From the NCBI GenBank assembly GCA_030427405.1, contig JAUHXK010000005.1, forward strand, positions 186,001 through 250,000: DNA of 64,000 bases. Direction: 5' to 3'. Origin of the DNA: Alphaproteobacteria bacterium (GTDB lineage: Bacteria; Pseudomonadota; Alphaproteobacteria; Rhodobacterales; Rhodobacteraceae). This document shows, piece after piece, positions 42,556 through 50,578 of this stretch; within the stretch, counting starts at the first letter, position 1; every line of letters starts with the position of its first letter. The notes under the pieces were generated by a model. That model saw nothing but the letters and a program-made list of their open reading frames with translations. It did not search any database and was not told the DNA's origin. The translations under genes and the position numbers were made by a program.

Positions 42556-43527
42556 ATGTCCGTATTGCTTACGCTTGTCTTGATCCTCGGCGCTCTGTTG
42601 GTCGCAGCCAACCTGTGGACGCGCCGTCTGACCCGCAAGGGGGCCGACACCGTCCCACAGGCCGGTCAGATCGTTCCGGTCAATGGAGGGTGGATACATT
42701 ACGTCGAACTGGGTGACCCTTCGGCCCAATCCATTGTTCTGATCCACGGGCTTACCGGGCAGCTTCAGCATTTTACCTATGCCATGGCCGATATCCTGGC
42801 GCGGGACTTTCATGTCATCGCGCTGGACCGCCCCGGTTGCGGATATTCGACCCGCGACAACGCCCGACTGGCAACCCTGCCGGAACAGGCCCGTATGATC
42901 CAGGAATTCCTGGATGCCAAAGGCGTCCAGTCGCCGGTTCTGGTTGGGCACTCGCTGGGCGGGGCGGTGTCGCTGGCGATGGCGCTGGATTATCAGGACA
43001 AGCCGCTGGCGCTGGCGCTGCTGGCCCCGCTAACCCAATTCGTTGACCAGACGCCGGCCATATTCAAACCGCTTGAGATTCGCACCGAATGGCTGCGCGC
43101 CCTGATCGGCCATACCATTGCCGTCCCCATGGCCAACAAAACCGCCCCCCATGTCATCAGCGAAGCCTTCGCACCCGAACCGGCACCGGACGATTTCCTG
43201 GACCGGGCCGGCGGTGCGCTTGGTTTGCGCCCCTCGGCCTATATCACCGCGTCGCAGGACATGGCCGGCGTCGAGGCCAGCATCCGAGGCCAGGCCGATC
43301 GGTACGGGACCCTGAAAACCCCCGGCGGCATCCTTTTCGGCAGCCGCGACCCGGTCTTGTCTCCCTCGGTGCATGGCGCACCGATGCGACAATTCGGATT
43401 GTCCGTGGAAGAACTTGAAGGCAAGGGGCACATGATCCTGATAACCGAGCCGCAGACCTGTGCCGACTTTGTCCGCAGGGTCGTGAACGAGGCAACGTCC
43501 GGGCGCGCAGAGGCTGAAAACGGGTGA
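42556..43527 (+). CDS. Alpha/beta hydrolase with N-terminal membrane anchor
   Basis: This 323-residue hydrolase begins with an uncleaved-looking hydrophobic segment (about 2-20, VLLTLVLILGALLVAANLW). The core has the oxyanion segment VLIHGLTGQLQHF (about 61-73), the nucleophile elbow VGHSLGGAVSL (about 130-140) with Ser as nucleophile, and a final His in GKGHMILITEP (about 293-303). GACAGGAGCCC precedes the start. It lies after paaX but the 131-nt gap leaves co-transcription open. The substrate is unknown; an ester or lactone hydrolase is likely. Confidence 0.82.
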   Translation: MSVLLTLVLILGALLVAANLWTRRLTRKGADTVPQAGQIVPVNGGWIHYVELGDPSAQSIVLIHGLTGQLQHFTYAMADILARDFHVIALDRPGCGYSTRDNARLATLPEQARMIQEFLDAKGVQSPVLVGHSLGGAVSLAMALDYQDKPLALALLAPLTQFVDQTPAIFKPLEIRTEWLRALIGHTIAVPMANKTAPHVISEAFAPEPAPDDFLDRAGGALGLRPSAYITASQDMAGVEASIRGQADRYGTLKTPGGILFGSRDPVLSPSVHGAPMRQFGLSVEELEGKGHMILITEPQTCADFVRRVVNEATSGRAEAENG

Positions 43528-43613
43528 CAGCGGTGTGGCAAAATAATCCTTCGCCACGCGCGCTTTTCCCTCTTGACCCTTCCCGGCCCCTCGCTTACAT
43601 CGCCATTCACCGT

Positions 43614-43690
43614 GGCGGAGTAGCTCAGTTGGTTAGAGCAGCGGAATCATAATCCGCGTGTCGGGGGTTCAAGTCCCTCCTCCGCTACCA
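43614..43690 (+). tRNA. tRNA-Met (anticodon CAU, elongator type)
   Basis: The 77-nt cloverleaf includes the encoded CCA. The acceptor stem is GGCGGAG/CTCCGCT (first pair G-U), the D arm is GCTC/GAGC, and the anticodon stem GCGGA/TCCGC encloses loop ATCATAA with anticodon CAT. The T arm is GGGGG-TTCAAGT-CCCTC. A G-U first pair and absence of the three G-C pairs of initiator tRNA argue for elongator tRNA-Met; a lysidine-modified tRNA-Ile is a less likely alternative. Confidence 0.95.
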
Positions 43691-43913
43691 CTTAATTCCT
43701 TAAATGATGGCTGATTGTTTTGGCGGCTCGCGTATCCAAAACGCGTTTTCCAACAACGGCGTTGGTTAAGACCTTGCGAAACGCGGGCGCAATATGGGCC
43801 TTTTGCGAAGGTGATTATTCGAACCTCAAGACGCAGTGCGCGCCGCCATTGGCCTTTCGCCCCACAAATGGGGACGCAGGCTTGATCAGGCGCGTGCGGC
43901 AAACCGCCAGGTC
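43691..43913. other. Intergenic region downstream of tRNA-Met
   Basis: These 223 bases between the tRNA and the convergent tcuB gene hold no supported gene. They include a 12-bp palindrome AAAACGCGTTTT (43738-43749) followed at once by a small hairpin CCAAC/GTTGG (43750-43765). I see no repeat of the tRNA 3' end and no integrase remnant. Confidence 0.5.
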
Positions 43914-44978
43914 CTAGCCGCGTTTCCTCTGTGCGTCCCTGATCAGGGCAGCGAGGCGATAGAACCCGTGTGCCATTTTGGTAAAGGGCGTCAGCAGGAA
44001 AAAGGTCAGGACCGATCCGAGGTGGATGGCCAGCAAGGCGGGCATCAGAGCCGTCGATCCAAGGACGTAAAGCACCAGCCCGCTGAGCCCTACAAAGCCA
44101 AGTAGCAGGATAAAACCGATATCGCCGCCCCAAGCCGAGGGGTCGCCAAGTTCTCGATCCGACTTTTGTTTGAGCATTACCATCCCACCGCACCCCACGG
44201 TCAGCAGGATACCACCAGAAACCCCCAGCAGTTTTGGCAATGACCAGAACCCATAAGGCGCATGCAGTCCGAAGATATAATGCATTACAGTCGCCACCGA
44301 GGTCGACGCAAAACACAACAGGAAGCCGTACATGATGGCTTGGTGAATGTGACGGCGCCCCTGGCTGAACCGGTCTTCATCCTCGAAATTGCAGCCCTCA
44401 CCATGGCCTGCGGCCAGATCCTGCATCTTGCCCGCGCGTTTGAACGCAGCCGTCACATCCGCCAATTGGATGGGTTGGCCGCCAACTTCGGCCCAATACC
44501 GCCTGAGGCTGAAGGCTATGCTGAACAGGGGCAACAGGAACGCAGGCGCAAAGATGGCGACCATCGCGTTGTGGGACAGGACGGCATAGAAGCCCTCGCC
44601 CCCGCTGGAATCGATGGCGCGAATGGCCCAGATCAACAGGGCAAAGCCTGCCACAAGCGCCAGGGCAATGGCCCCGCCATGGGTGTGGAACCGACGCGCC
44701 AGAGGTTGCGGCCAGGCGAAGCTTTCCCAACTGTCCCGCCGCACTTCGGCCAGCGCCTTGGGCAGGTTCAGGTCGAACTCATGCGGGGCGGTGTACTGAC
44801 AGGCGTAATAGCATCCCCGGCAGTTGTGGCAGAGGTTAGCCAGTTGGGTAATGTCACCATCGGAAAACTCTCGTTCGGCGTGCAGCGACGGAAAGACCGA
44901 GCAGTAGCCCTCGCAATAGCGGCAAGCGTTGCAGATCTCGGCCTGACGGCGGGCTTCTTGAATAAGATCAGTTTGCAT
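43914..44978 (-). CDS. tcuB: TcuB, tricarballylate utilisation iron-sulfur membrane protein
   Basis: This 354-residue protein has two N-terminal four-Cys clusters for 4Fe-4S centres, ICNACRYCEGYCSVFPS (about 14-30) and LCHNCRGCYYACQYTAPHEF (about 48-67). About six to seven membrane helices follow (from about 105), several with His residues suited to haem. TcuB reoxidises the reduced flavin of TcuA and passes electrons to the membrane quinone pool. ATG 44978 (MQTDLIQEARRQAEIC) gives the conserved N-terminus and an 11-nt overlap with tcuA; a longer frame would extend further into tcuA. Confidence 0.9.
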   Translation of the reverse strand: MQTDLIQEARRQAEICNACRYCEGYCSVFPSLHAEREFSDGDITQLANLCHNCRGCYYACQYTAPHEFDLNLPKALAEVRRDSWESFAWPQPLARRFHTHGGAIALALVAGFALLIWAIRAIDSSGGEGFYAVLSHNAMVAIFAPAFLLPLFSIAFSLRRYWAEVGGQPIQLADVTAAFKRAGKMQDLAAGHGEGCNFEDEDRFSQGRRHIHQAIMYGFLLCFASTSVATVMHYIFGLHAPYGFWSLPKLLGVSGGILLTVGCGGMVMLKQKSDRELGDPSAWGGDIGFILLLGFVGLSGLVLYVLGSTALMPALLAIHLGSVLTFFLLTPFTKMAHGFYRLAALIRDAQRKRG

Positions 44979-46362
44979 AAGCGGCGGCCTCACGTCCTGC
45001 GATGCGTCCAAAGACGGTTCCAATGGTCATGCCGAACCCGGCCAGATATCCCTGCCCCAGGATCGACCCGGCCATTGTCTCGCCAGCCGCCCATAGATTC
45101 TTGATCTTGCCGGTTGGGGTCGAGCACTGGGCCCTGTCGTCGACCTTTAGCCCCAGATAGGTAAAGGTCACGCCGGTGCGCAGCGAGTAGCCATAGAATG
45201 GCGGCTCGGTGATAGGACGCGCCCAGTTGGTCTTGGGCGGGGTCAGACCCGAGGTTGCCACCCCGTCCAACTCGGTCGGATGAAAGGCGCTGGTATCGCC
45301 GCAGGCGGCGTTGAACTCGGCCACGGTTGCGGTCAGCTTGTCGGCGGGCAGGTCCATCATCGCGGCCAGCTCTTCCAGCGTGTCGGCCTTCAGCGGAGGG
45401 AACACCGAGGGCATGAACAGATTCAGCGACTTGGCGTCGATGATCACATAGCCCACCTGATCGGGTTGCGCCGCGACAAGGCGCCCCCAGATCGCATAGC
45501 GCTTGGGCCAGACATCCTCGCCCTCGTCATAGAACCGCTCGGCGTCCTTGTTCACGACAATCGAGAACGGCACACAGTCCAGACGGGTGACGATTCCTCC
45601 GTCGAACTTTGGCGCACGCCCGTCAATCGCGACGGCGTGGCATTGGGTCGGGTCGCCGACACTGTCTACGCCCTGATCCAGCAGATCGGCCAGCACCACA
45701 CCGCGGTTATAAGGGGTGCCCCGGATAAGGAAGTTCTTTGCAGGCTCGCCCCAAGCGCGGGTCAGCCAATCGGTATCGGCCTGAAACCCGCCCGAGGCGA
45801 CAATGACCGCTTTGGGCATGATCCGATGGGTTTGCCCCTGATGGGTGTAGTCGACCCATTCGATCCGATCACCGTCCAGTTCCAGATGCGTGACCGCGGC
45901 CTCATACAGAACCTCTACACCCAATCCGGCTGCTGTCCGGTAATAGGCATTCACCAAAGACTTACCGCCCCCCATGAAAAACGCGTTGGTCCGCGCCAGC
46001 GACAAGGTCCCGGAAAGCGACGGCTGGAACCGCACGCCGTGCTCCTCCATCCACGGCAAACATTCCTCCGAGGTGCGGATCGCGAGGCGGGCCAGATGCT
46101 CGTCGGTTTTGCCACCCGTAACCTTCAGCAAGTCCGAGAGGTATTCGTCTTCGCTGTATTCCTCCACCAAGGGACCCAGAGGGGTTTTGTGCATGCAGCG
46201 AAAGTTGCGTGTATGGCGAGAGTTCCCACCACGATAAGGTTTGGGCGCCGTTTCCAATATCAGAACACGGGCGCCTGCCTCGGCTGCGGTCATCGCAGCA
46301 CAGAGCGCGGCATTGCCGCCGCCGATCACAGCTATGTCGTAAGCTTCCATTTGGGTGGCCAT
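44968..46362 (-). CDS. tcuA: TcuA, FAD-dependent tricarballylate dehydrogenase
   Basis: This 464-residue flavoprotein of the succinate dehydrogenase/fumarate reductase family has the FAD-binding DIAVIGGGNAALCAAMTAAEAGARVLILE (about 9-37), GGNSRHTRNFR (about 45-55) and C-terminal NLWAAGETMAGSILGQGYLAGFGMTIGTVFGR (about 420-452). TcuA oxidises tricarballylate to cis-aconitate in Salmonella. GAGG lies 6 nt before ATG 46362; ATG 46350 is an alternative. It is 12 nt downstream of the GntR gene and overlaps tcuB, forming gntR-tcuA-tcuB. A related tricarboxylate substrate is possible. Confidence 0.9.
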   Translation of the reverse strand: MATQMEAYDIAVIGGGNAALCAAMTAAEAGARVLILETAPKPYRGGNSRHTRNFRCMHKTPLGPLVEEYSEDEYLSDLLKVTGGKTDEHLARLAIRTSEECLPWMEEHGVRFQPSLSGTLSLARTNAFFMGGGKSLVNAYYRTAAGLGVEVLYEAAVTHLELDGDRIEWVDYTHQGQTHRIMPKAVIVASGGFQADTDWLTRAWGEPAKNFLIRGTPYNRGVVLADLLDQGVDSVGDPTQCHAVAIDGRAPKFDGGIVTRLDCVPFSIVVNKDAERFYDEGEDVWPKRYAIWGRLVAAQPDQVGYVIIDAKSLNLFMPSVFPPLKADTLEELAAMMDLPADKLTATVAEFNAACGDTSAFHPTELDGVATSGLTPPKTNWARPITEPPFYGYSLRTGVTFTYLGLKVDDRAQCSTPTGKIKNLWAAGETMAGSILGQGYLAGFGMTIGTVFGRIAGREAAAYAN

Positions 46363-46374
46363 GTCCTGCCTCGT

Positions 46375-47055
46375 TTAGGGGGTATCGTCGGTCGTACGGT
46401 CGCGTTCCTGCAACGCGCGGATGCGCATACGTTGCGCGGCCCGGATATGCGCGCGCATCTCGGTTTCGGCGGCGTCACCATCACGGTCCTTCAAGGCGAC
46501 CATGATCCGCCGATGTTCGGCCACTGCCGCCTCGGCCCGATTGCTGTCCAACAATTGTGATGGCCCGATAATCAGCAGCGCCTTTTGCAGGGAAACCATG
46601 GATTTGGCCAGGAACCTGTTCTTGGCAGCGTCCAGCAGCGTGGCGTGGAATATCCGGTTGATCTTTGCCGCATTCGGGCCGGTGCCAGCCTCGGCCAAGC
46701 GGTCATTCAGCACATCGAGCTCATCAAGTTCGACATCTGACGCTGCCCGCGCCGCCAGACGGGCCGCAGTGCCCTCAAGCACGGCGCGCATCTCATAAAG
46801 CTCCATCACCTCGGCATAATCCAGGCTGCGCACAGTGGCACCCTGCCGGGGCACGTGCGTGACCAGCCCGTCAGCCTCTAGCTGCCGGATCGCTTCGCGC
46901 ACCGGGGTGCGACTAACGCCCAAGCGCTCCGACAGCTCGATCTCGCGCAGGCGTTCACCAGGCAGAAGCTTGCCCTCGCGAATCTCGTCCAGCAGGCGCT
47001 GATACGCGGAATTGCCTTGCGGGCCGGGCTGTAGCGGGTCGTCCTGAGGTGTCAT
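46375..47055 (-). CDS. GntR-family (FCD) regulator of the tricarboxylate genes
   Basis: This 226-residue regulator has an N-terminal winged helix (about 18-80), YQRLLDEIREGKLLPGERLREIELSERLGVSRTPVREAIRQLEADGLVTHVPRQGATV. A helical FCD effector domain (about 90-215) contains EMRAVLEGTAARLAARAA and a likely metal/citrate-binding His set (FHATLLDAA, AEHRRIM). ATG 47055 was chosen by the conserved N-terminus and AGAGAG upstream. Its promoter carries an operator (47086-47102) that reappears at 49397, so it probably autoregulates and controls the hydroxyacid dehydrogenase operon. Confidence 0.88.
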   Translation of the reverse strand: MTPQDDPLQPGPQGNSAYQRLLDEIREGKLLPGERLREIELSERLGVSRTPVREAIRQLEADGLVTHVPRQGATVRSLDYAEVMELYEMRAVLEGTAARLAARAASDVELDELDVLNDRLAEAGTGPNAAKINRIFHATLLDAAKNRFLAKSMVSLQKALLIIGPSQLLDSNRAEAAVAEHRRIMVALKDRDGDAAETEMRAHIRAAQRMRIRALQERDRTTDDTP

Positions 47056-47085
47056 CACGGGCTCTCTTGTCTTCTTGCGTCCAGC

Positions 47086-47102
47086 TGTATACATTTGGAT
47101 AC
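47086..47102. promoter_or_regulatory. GntR operator, copy 1
   Basis: TGTATACATTTGGATAC matches the site at 49397-49413 at 13 of 17 positions and begins with the palindrome TGTATACA. It overlaps the -10 box of the gntR promoter and lies between the divergent gntR and AbrB-family genes. Confidence 0.65.
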
Positions 47103-47114
47103 ATATCGAGTCAA
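47086..47114 (-). promoter_or_regulatory. Promoter of gntR-tcuA-tcuB
   Basis: On the minus strand TTGACT (complement of 47109-47114) and TATACA (complement of 47086-47091) are 17 nt apart, about 30 nt before the gntR start. The operator covers the -10 box. A weaker divergent promoter (TTGCGT 47075, GATACA 47098) could serve the AbrB-family gene. Confidence 0.6.
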
Positions 47115-47133
47115 TACGGATGGACCCCCGCAA

Positions 47134-48198
47134 TTGCCCCCTTCTGAACACCACACCGACGCTTTGAAGAAACGATCGCTGACCCTGGCCCTGGCCGGGC
47201 TTGGAACAGCTGTTTTCTGGGCGTTGAACCTGCCCCTGCCCTTCTTGTTCGGACCGATGAGCGCCTGCTTGATCGCGGCGCTGGCCCATGCCCCGATAAA
47301 GGGGTTCGGGCAGGTTTCCGTCGCGGCCAGAACGATTCTGGGCGTGGCCGTCGGCGCATCAATCACACCGGACCTGTTTGCCGAACTGCCGAAAATGGCG
47401 GCTTCGGTCATGCTTGTTCCGGTCTTCATCATTGTAATCGCACTTGTAGGCGTGCCGTTCTTCCGCAAGATCTGGGGCTTCGACGACAAGACCGCGTTTT
47501 ACGCAGCGATGCCGGGCGGGCTGCAGGACATGATCATCTTCGGCACCGAGGCCGGGGCAAACCCCCGCACCCTGTCTCTGGTGCACGGCACGCGCGTATT
47601 GATCATCGTGACGCTCGCCCCGTTGTTTCTGACGCTGTTCTATGGCGCCGAGCTAAGCAACCCGATTGGGCAGCCCGCCCGTGATCTGCCTGTATCTGAG
47701 CTTTTGATCATGGTTCTGGCGGCGTTGATCGGGTGGAAAGGCGGCGAACGGGTTGGACTGTTCGGGGCGTCCATTCTGGGCCCAATGATCCTGACGGCGG
47801 CCTTGTCACTGGCAGGTATCATACACGCACGCCCCCCGCGCGAAGCGATCCTGGCGGCGCAGTTTTTCATCGGGTGCGGGATCGGCGCGCAATTCGTCGG
47901 CGTCACATGGGGCGAACTGCGCCGGGTTGTTTCGGCCGGAATTGGCTATGTCGTCGTTCTGGCCATTCTGGCGGCAGGGTTCACCGCGATTGTAACCACA
48001 TTGGGACTGGGCCACCCTGTCGAGGCATTCCTTGCATTTGCACCCGGAGGCCAGGCCGAAATGACGGTTCTGGCCATCGTTTCCGGCGCCGATCTGGGGT
48101 TTGTGATCACTCACCATCTTACAAGGATCGTGCTGGTGATCATCGGTGCGCCGATTGCGGCAAATCTTATTCGGCGGTGGTCCAGACCTCGGGGTTGA
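47134..48198 (+). CDS. AbrB-family (PF05145) membrane protein
   Basis: This inner-membrane protein of about 350 residues has ten or so helices in two repeated halves, each with a pattern like FLFGPMSACLIAAL or LGPMILTAALSLAG and a conserved GGLQDM (about 130) and PGGQAEM (about 300) turn. Family members are annotated as AbrB-type regulators but look like transporters. The start is uncertain: TTG 47134 is given because TTG 47095 lies inside the operator and upstream of the predicted transcript start; TTG 47164 is also possible. It is divergent from gntR-tcuAB and its 3' end overlaps the convergent dehydrogenase gene by 32 nt. Tricarboxylate or acid export is a guess. Confidence 0.8.
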   Translation: MPPSEHHTDALKKRSLTLALAGLGTAVFWALNLPLPFLFGPMSACLIAALAHAPIKGFGQVSVAARTILGVAVGASITPDLFAELPKMAASVMLVPVFIIVIALVGVPFFRKIWGFDDKTAFYAAMPGGLQDMIIFGTEAGANPRTLSLVHGTRVLIIVTLAPLFLTLFYGAELSNPIGQPARDLPVSELLIMVLAALIGWKGGERVGLFGASILGPMILTAALSLAGIIHARPPREAILAAQFFIGCGIGAQFVGVTWGELRRVVSAGIGYVVVLAILAAGFTAIVTTLGLGHPVEAFLAFAPGGQAEMTVLAIVSGADLGFVITHHLTRIVLVIIGAPIAANLIRRWSRPRG

Positions 48199-49147
48199 TC
48201 ATGTGGACCGGGTCACCATCGGCATAGGCGTTGATCTGGTCGAAGATATCCGCGAATTGCAGGTCGAATTCATCCTCGGTCACGAAACCGATATGGGGTG
48301 TCGCGATCAGATTGGGATGCGACAATAACGGGTCCGCAGGGTCAGTCAGCGGTTCGGTGTCAAAGACATCAATCGCGGCCTTGCCAGGGCGGCCTTTTTC
48401 AAGCGCATCCAGCAGCGCCCCGGGTTCGATCAGCCCGGCCCTGGATGTGTTCACGAACAACGCCCCGGGCTGCATCCCTGCCAGGTCGACAGACGTAATG
48501 ATCCCGCGGGTATCCGGCTTCAATCGCACATGAACCGACACGACATCGCTTTCGGAAAAGAACGCAGCGCGATCAGGCGCGACCGTGGCGCCGTCGGCAG
48601 AGGCGCGCGCGCGCCCCTCATCCGATGACCACCAGACGACATTCATGCCAAAAGCCTCGGCATAGCTGGCAACGGCCCGGGCAATGCGCCCGTACCCATA
48701 AAGACCCAGGCGCCGCCCGCGCAGCGTTTTGCCGACCCCGGATTGCCACCGCCCTGCCTTGGCCGAAGCCATCTGCGCCGGAAGGTCCCGCATCCCGGCC
48801 ATGATCAGCGCCCAGGTCAGTTCAGCCGCAGCATAGGACGGGGTGCCGCCGTGCATGTTGGAACACAGCAAAACGTTGGCGTCGGAACAGGCTGCAACGT
48901 CTACATGAGGATAGACACTGCGTTGGCTGATCAGTTTCAGGTTGGGCAGCTTTTCCAGCAACGCGCGGGTGATCTTGGTGCGTTCCCGAAACAGCACCAA
49001 AGCCTCGGCATCCTGCAGTCGGGCGGCCAGTGTTTCGATGTCTTCGACGTGATCTGTCCAGACCGTCACCTCGTGGCCCGCGAGTTTGCCAAAGCAAGGC
49101 AAACCGCTGAGCGTGTCGAACCAGTCATCCAGAATGTGAACTTTCAT
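48167..49147 (-). CDS. D-2-hydroxyacid dehydrogenase (NAD-dependent)
   Basis: This 326-residue enzyme has the phosphoglycerate/lactate-dehydrogenase-like architecture. It contains ISQRSVYPHVDVAACSDANVLLC (about 75-97), the dinucleotide-binding LRGRRLGLYGYGRIARAVASYAEAFGMNVVWW (about 141-172), the catalytic Arg in VSVHVRLKPDTRGII, Glu in IDVFDTEPL and His in IATPHIGFVTEDEF (about 287-300). It starts in an ATGA overlap with a small gene and follows a GntR-type operator. It probably reduces or oxidises a hydroxy- or oxo-acid from tricarboxylate breakdown; the exact substrate is unknown. Confidence 0.85.
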   Translation of the reverse strand: MKVHILDDWFDTLSGLPCFGKLAGHEVTVWTDHVEDIETLAARLQDAEALVLFRERTKITRALLEKLPNLKLISQRSVYPHVDVAACSDANVLLCSNMHGGTPSYAAAELTWALIMAGMRDLPAQMASAKAGRWQSGVGKTLRGRRLGLYGYGRIARAVASYAEAFGMNVVWWSSDEGRARASADGATVAPDRAAFFSESDVVSVHVRLKPDTRGIITSVDLAGMQPGALFVNTSRAGLIEPGALLDALEKGRPGKAAIDVFDTEPLTDPADPLLSHPNLIATPHIGFVTEDEFDLQFADIFDQINAYADGDPVHMINPEVWTTAE

Positions 49148-49380
49148 CGGCTTTCAATTCCCTGCTTCTGTGCAGGCTGCCGTGGTGTCGGAACAAAATT
49201 TGGAGCGTCCAGCGCTGCCAACGCGGATCGAACGCGTTCGCTTTGATCCAGAAGATGGTTGAACTGCGCATCGCAACCCGCAATCGGCGTCGGGTATTCC
49301 GACATGCTGCGTCTCAGGGCGGCTTGCGCCAGCTTCAGTTCCTGTCGTGCAATGTCCAGGCATTCCGAATAGTCATTCAT
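49144..49380 (-). CDS. Small helical protein of unknown function
   Basis: This 78-residue protein is not recognised. It is predicted mostly helical (about 5-58, CLDIARQELKLAQAALRRSM and FNHLLDQSERVRSALAALD) with a polar Pro/Gln tail, has no signal peptide or membrane segment, and might form a short coiled coil. GAGGTG precedes ATG 49380, and its stop overlaps the D-2-hydroxyacid dehydrogenase start by 4 nt. A promoter with a GntR operator lies just upstream, so it is probably expressed with the dehydrogenase and may act as a partner. Confidence 0.65.
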   Translation of the reverse strand: MNDYSECLDIARQELKLAQAALRRSMSEYPTPIAGCDAQFNHLLDQSERVRSALAALDAPNFVPTPRQPAQKQGIESR

Positions 49381-49396
49381 GGTGACACCTCGCCAA

Positions 49397-49413
49397 TGTA
49401 TACCATAGCATAC
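49397..49413. promoter_or_regulatory. GntR operator, copy 2
   Basis: TGTATACCATAGCATAC matches the site at 47086-47102 at 13 of 17 positions. It covers the -10 box of the promoter upstream of the small gene and the D-2-hydroxyacid dehydrogenase gene, the same geometry as at gntR. Confidence 0.65.
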
Positions 49414-49435
49414 CATTTAGGATTGCCGCGTTCAA
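49407..49435 (-). promoter_or_regulatory. Promoter of the hydroxyacid dehydrogenase operon
   Basis: On the minus strand TTGAAC (complement of 49430-49435) and TATGCT (complement of 49407-49412) are 17 nt apart. The -35 box overlaps the last codons of prpF. Confidence 0.5.
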
Positions 49436-50520
49436 CTCCCGTCCCAGACGTTTTTCGGCACAAATACGTGACCGTTGGCCAGCATGCGCGCCGTTCGGAC
49501 CAGCCCGGCAGATCGCAGCGTGAACCCGTCGGCGCTGGAGAAATCGACCAGGACGTCGATCGTGCCCGATGCGTGCTCAAGAACAACTTCGGCGGGGCTT
49601 GCACCGTTCCGCTCCAACAGACCGTCCGCGACGGTTCCCGGCGTCAAGGCGCATGAGGCCAGGCATTGCGCCCCAGTGACCGCCATCGTCGGGTGCGTTT
49701 TCCAGGGCATAAAGTACCGAACGGCAATCGTTCCGCCATCACGGGCTGAAGACACCAGCCCGAATTTCGGAGTTACCGATTTCGATACGTCGCCCATCCC
49801 CATCAGTTGACCGGCTTCGATACGAATGGCTTCCATCTGGTCAAAGAAAGCCCGGTTTTCGTCCAGGTCCTGCGCGCTTTCATATCCGGTAAGTCCAAAA
49901 TCCGCGGCCCGCGCTATGACCATTGGCATGGCGACGTCCATGCATGTCACCTCGACACCCTGCACGGTGTCTCTGAGGTTTCCAGTGGGCAGGAACGCAC
50001 CGGTCGAGGACCCGACGACCCCCATAAAGCTGAGCTGCACGGGGGCGGCCTGCCCCGGAACACCGGCAATCGCAACATCCCCGTCATAAGTCAGCTGACC
50101 GCCCGGCGTTTGCACCTTTGCGACGACCTGTGCGCCTGTATTGACGGCCCTGATGCGGATTTCGGTCTCGTCGCCCTTTGGCGTGACCAGCCCCATTTCA
50201 ATCGCTGCCGGGCCGACACCGGACAGGATGTTGCCACAGGTCGGTTTGAAATCGACCAACCGTTCCTCGACCGACACTTGGGCAAAGAAATAGTCGATTT
50301 CGGCCCAGTCGTCATCGCTGGGCGACAGCATCGCGACCTTGGTCGTGACGGCGGCGCCCCCACCGATACCGTCGATATTCAGCGGATGTCCCGCCCCCAC
50401 CGCGGCAATCAGAACCTCGGCCAGGGTTTCTTGATCTTGGGGCAAATCAGACCGGAGGAAATACGGCCCCCGCGATGTGCCGCCACGCATGAAAACAAAG
50501 GGAATCGCAGTTTGGGTCAT
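49432..50520 (-). CDS. PrpF-family isomerase (aconitate / 4-oxalomesaconate tautomerase type)
   Basis: This 362-residue protein has the PrpF N-terminus IPFVFMRGGTSRGPYFL (about 5-21), FKPTCGNILSGVGPAAIEMGLV (about 104-125) and the diaminopimelate-epimerase-like two-domain layout. PrpF isomerises trans-aconitate or 2-methyl-trans-aconitate, while relatives tautomerise oxalomesaconate. AAGGAC precedes ATG 50520, chosen over an upstream codon by the conserved start. Beside tcuAB and the tripartite transporter genes, a role in channelling aconitate isomers into the citric acid cycle is likely. It ends 51 nt before the next gene on the strand. Confidence 0.85.
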   Translation of the reverse strand: MTQTAIPFVFMRGGTSRGPYFLRSDLPQDQETLAEVLIAAVGAGHPLNIDGIGGGAAVTTKVAMLSPSDDDWAEIDYFFAQVSVEERLVDFKPTCGNILSGVGPAAIEMGLVTPKGDETEIRIRAVNTGAQVVAKVQTPGGQLTYDGDVAIAGVPGQAAPVQLSFMGVVGSSTGAFLPTGNLRDTVQGVEVTCMDVAMPMVIARAADFGLTGYESAQDLDENRAFFDQMEAIRIEAGQLMGMGDVSKSVTPKFGLVSSARDGGTIAVRYFMPWKTHPTMAVTGAQCLASCALTPGTVADGLLERNGASPAEVVLEHASGTIDVLVDFSSADGFTLRSAGLVRTARMLANGHVFVPKNVWDGS

Positions 50521-50578
50521 GATGCGTCCTTCTTTTTGGCGAGGGCCGGACATGCCAGCCCTCGGGTCAATGCTGCGC

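Noticed and set aside
42468..42716. Short plus-strand frame before the alpha/beta hydrolase
   Set aside because: It overlaps the hydrolase start in another frame, has an Arg/Pro-rich product and no ribosome site.
43691..43913. Integration site of a mobile element next to tRNA-Met
   Set aside because: No integrase, no repeat of the tRNA 3' end and no composition shift was found downstream; the next genes are metabolic.
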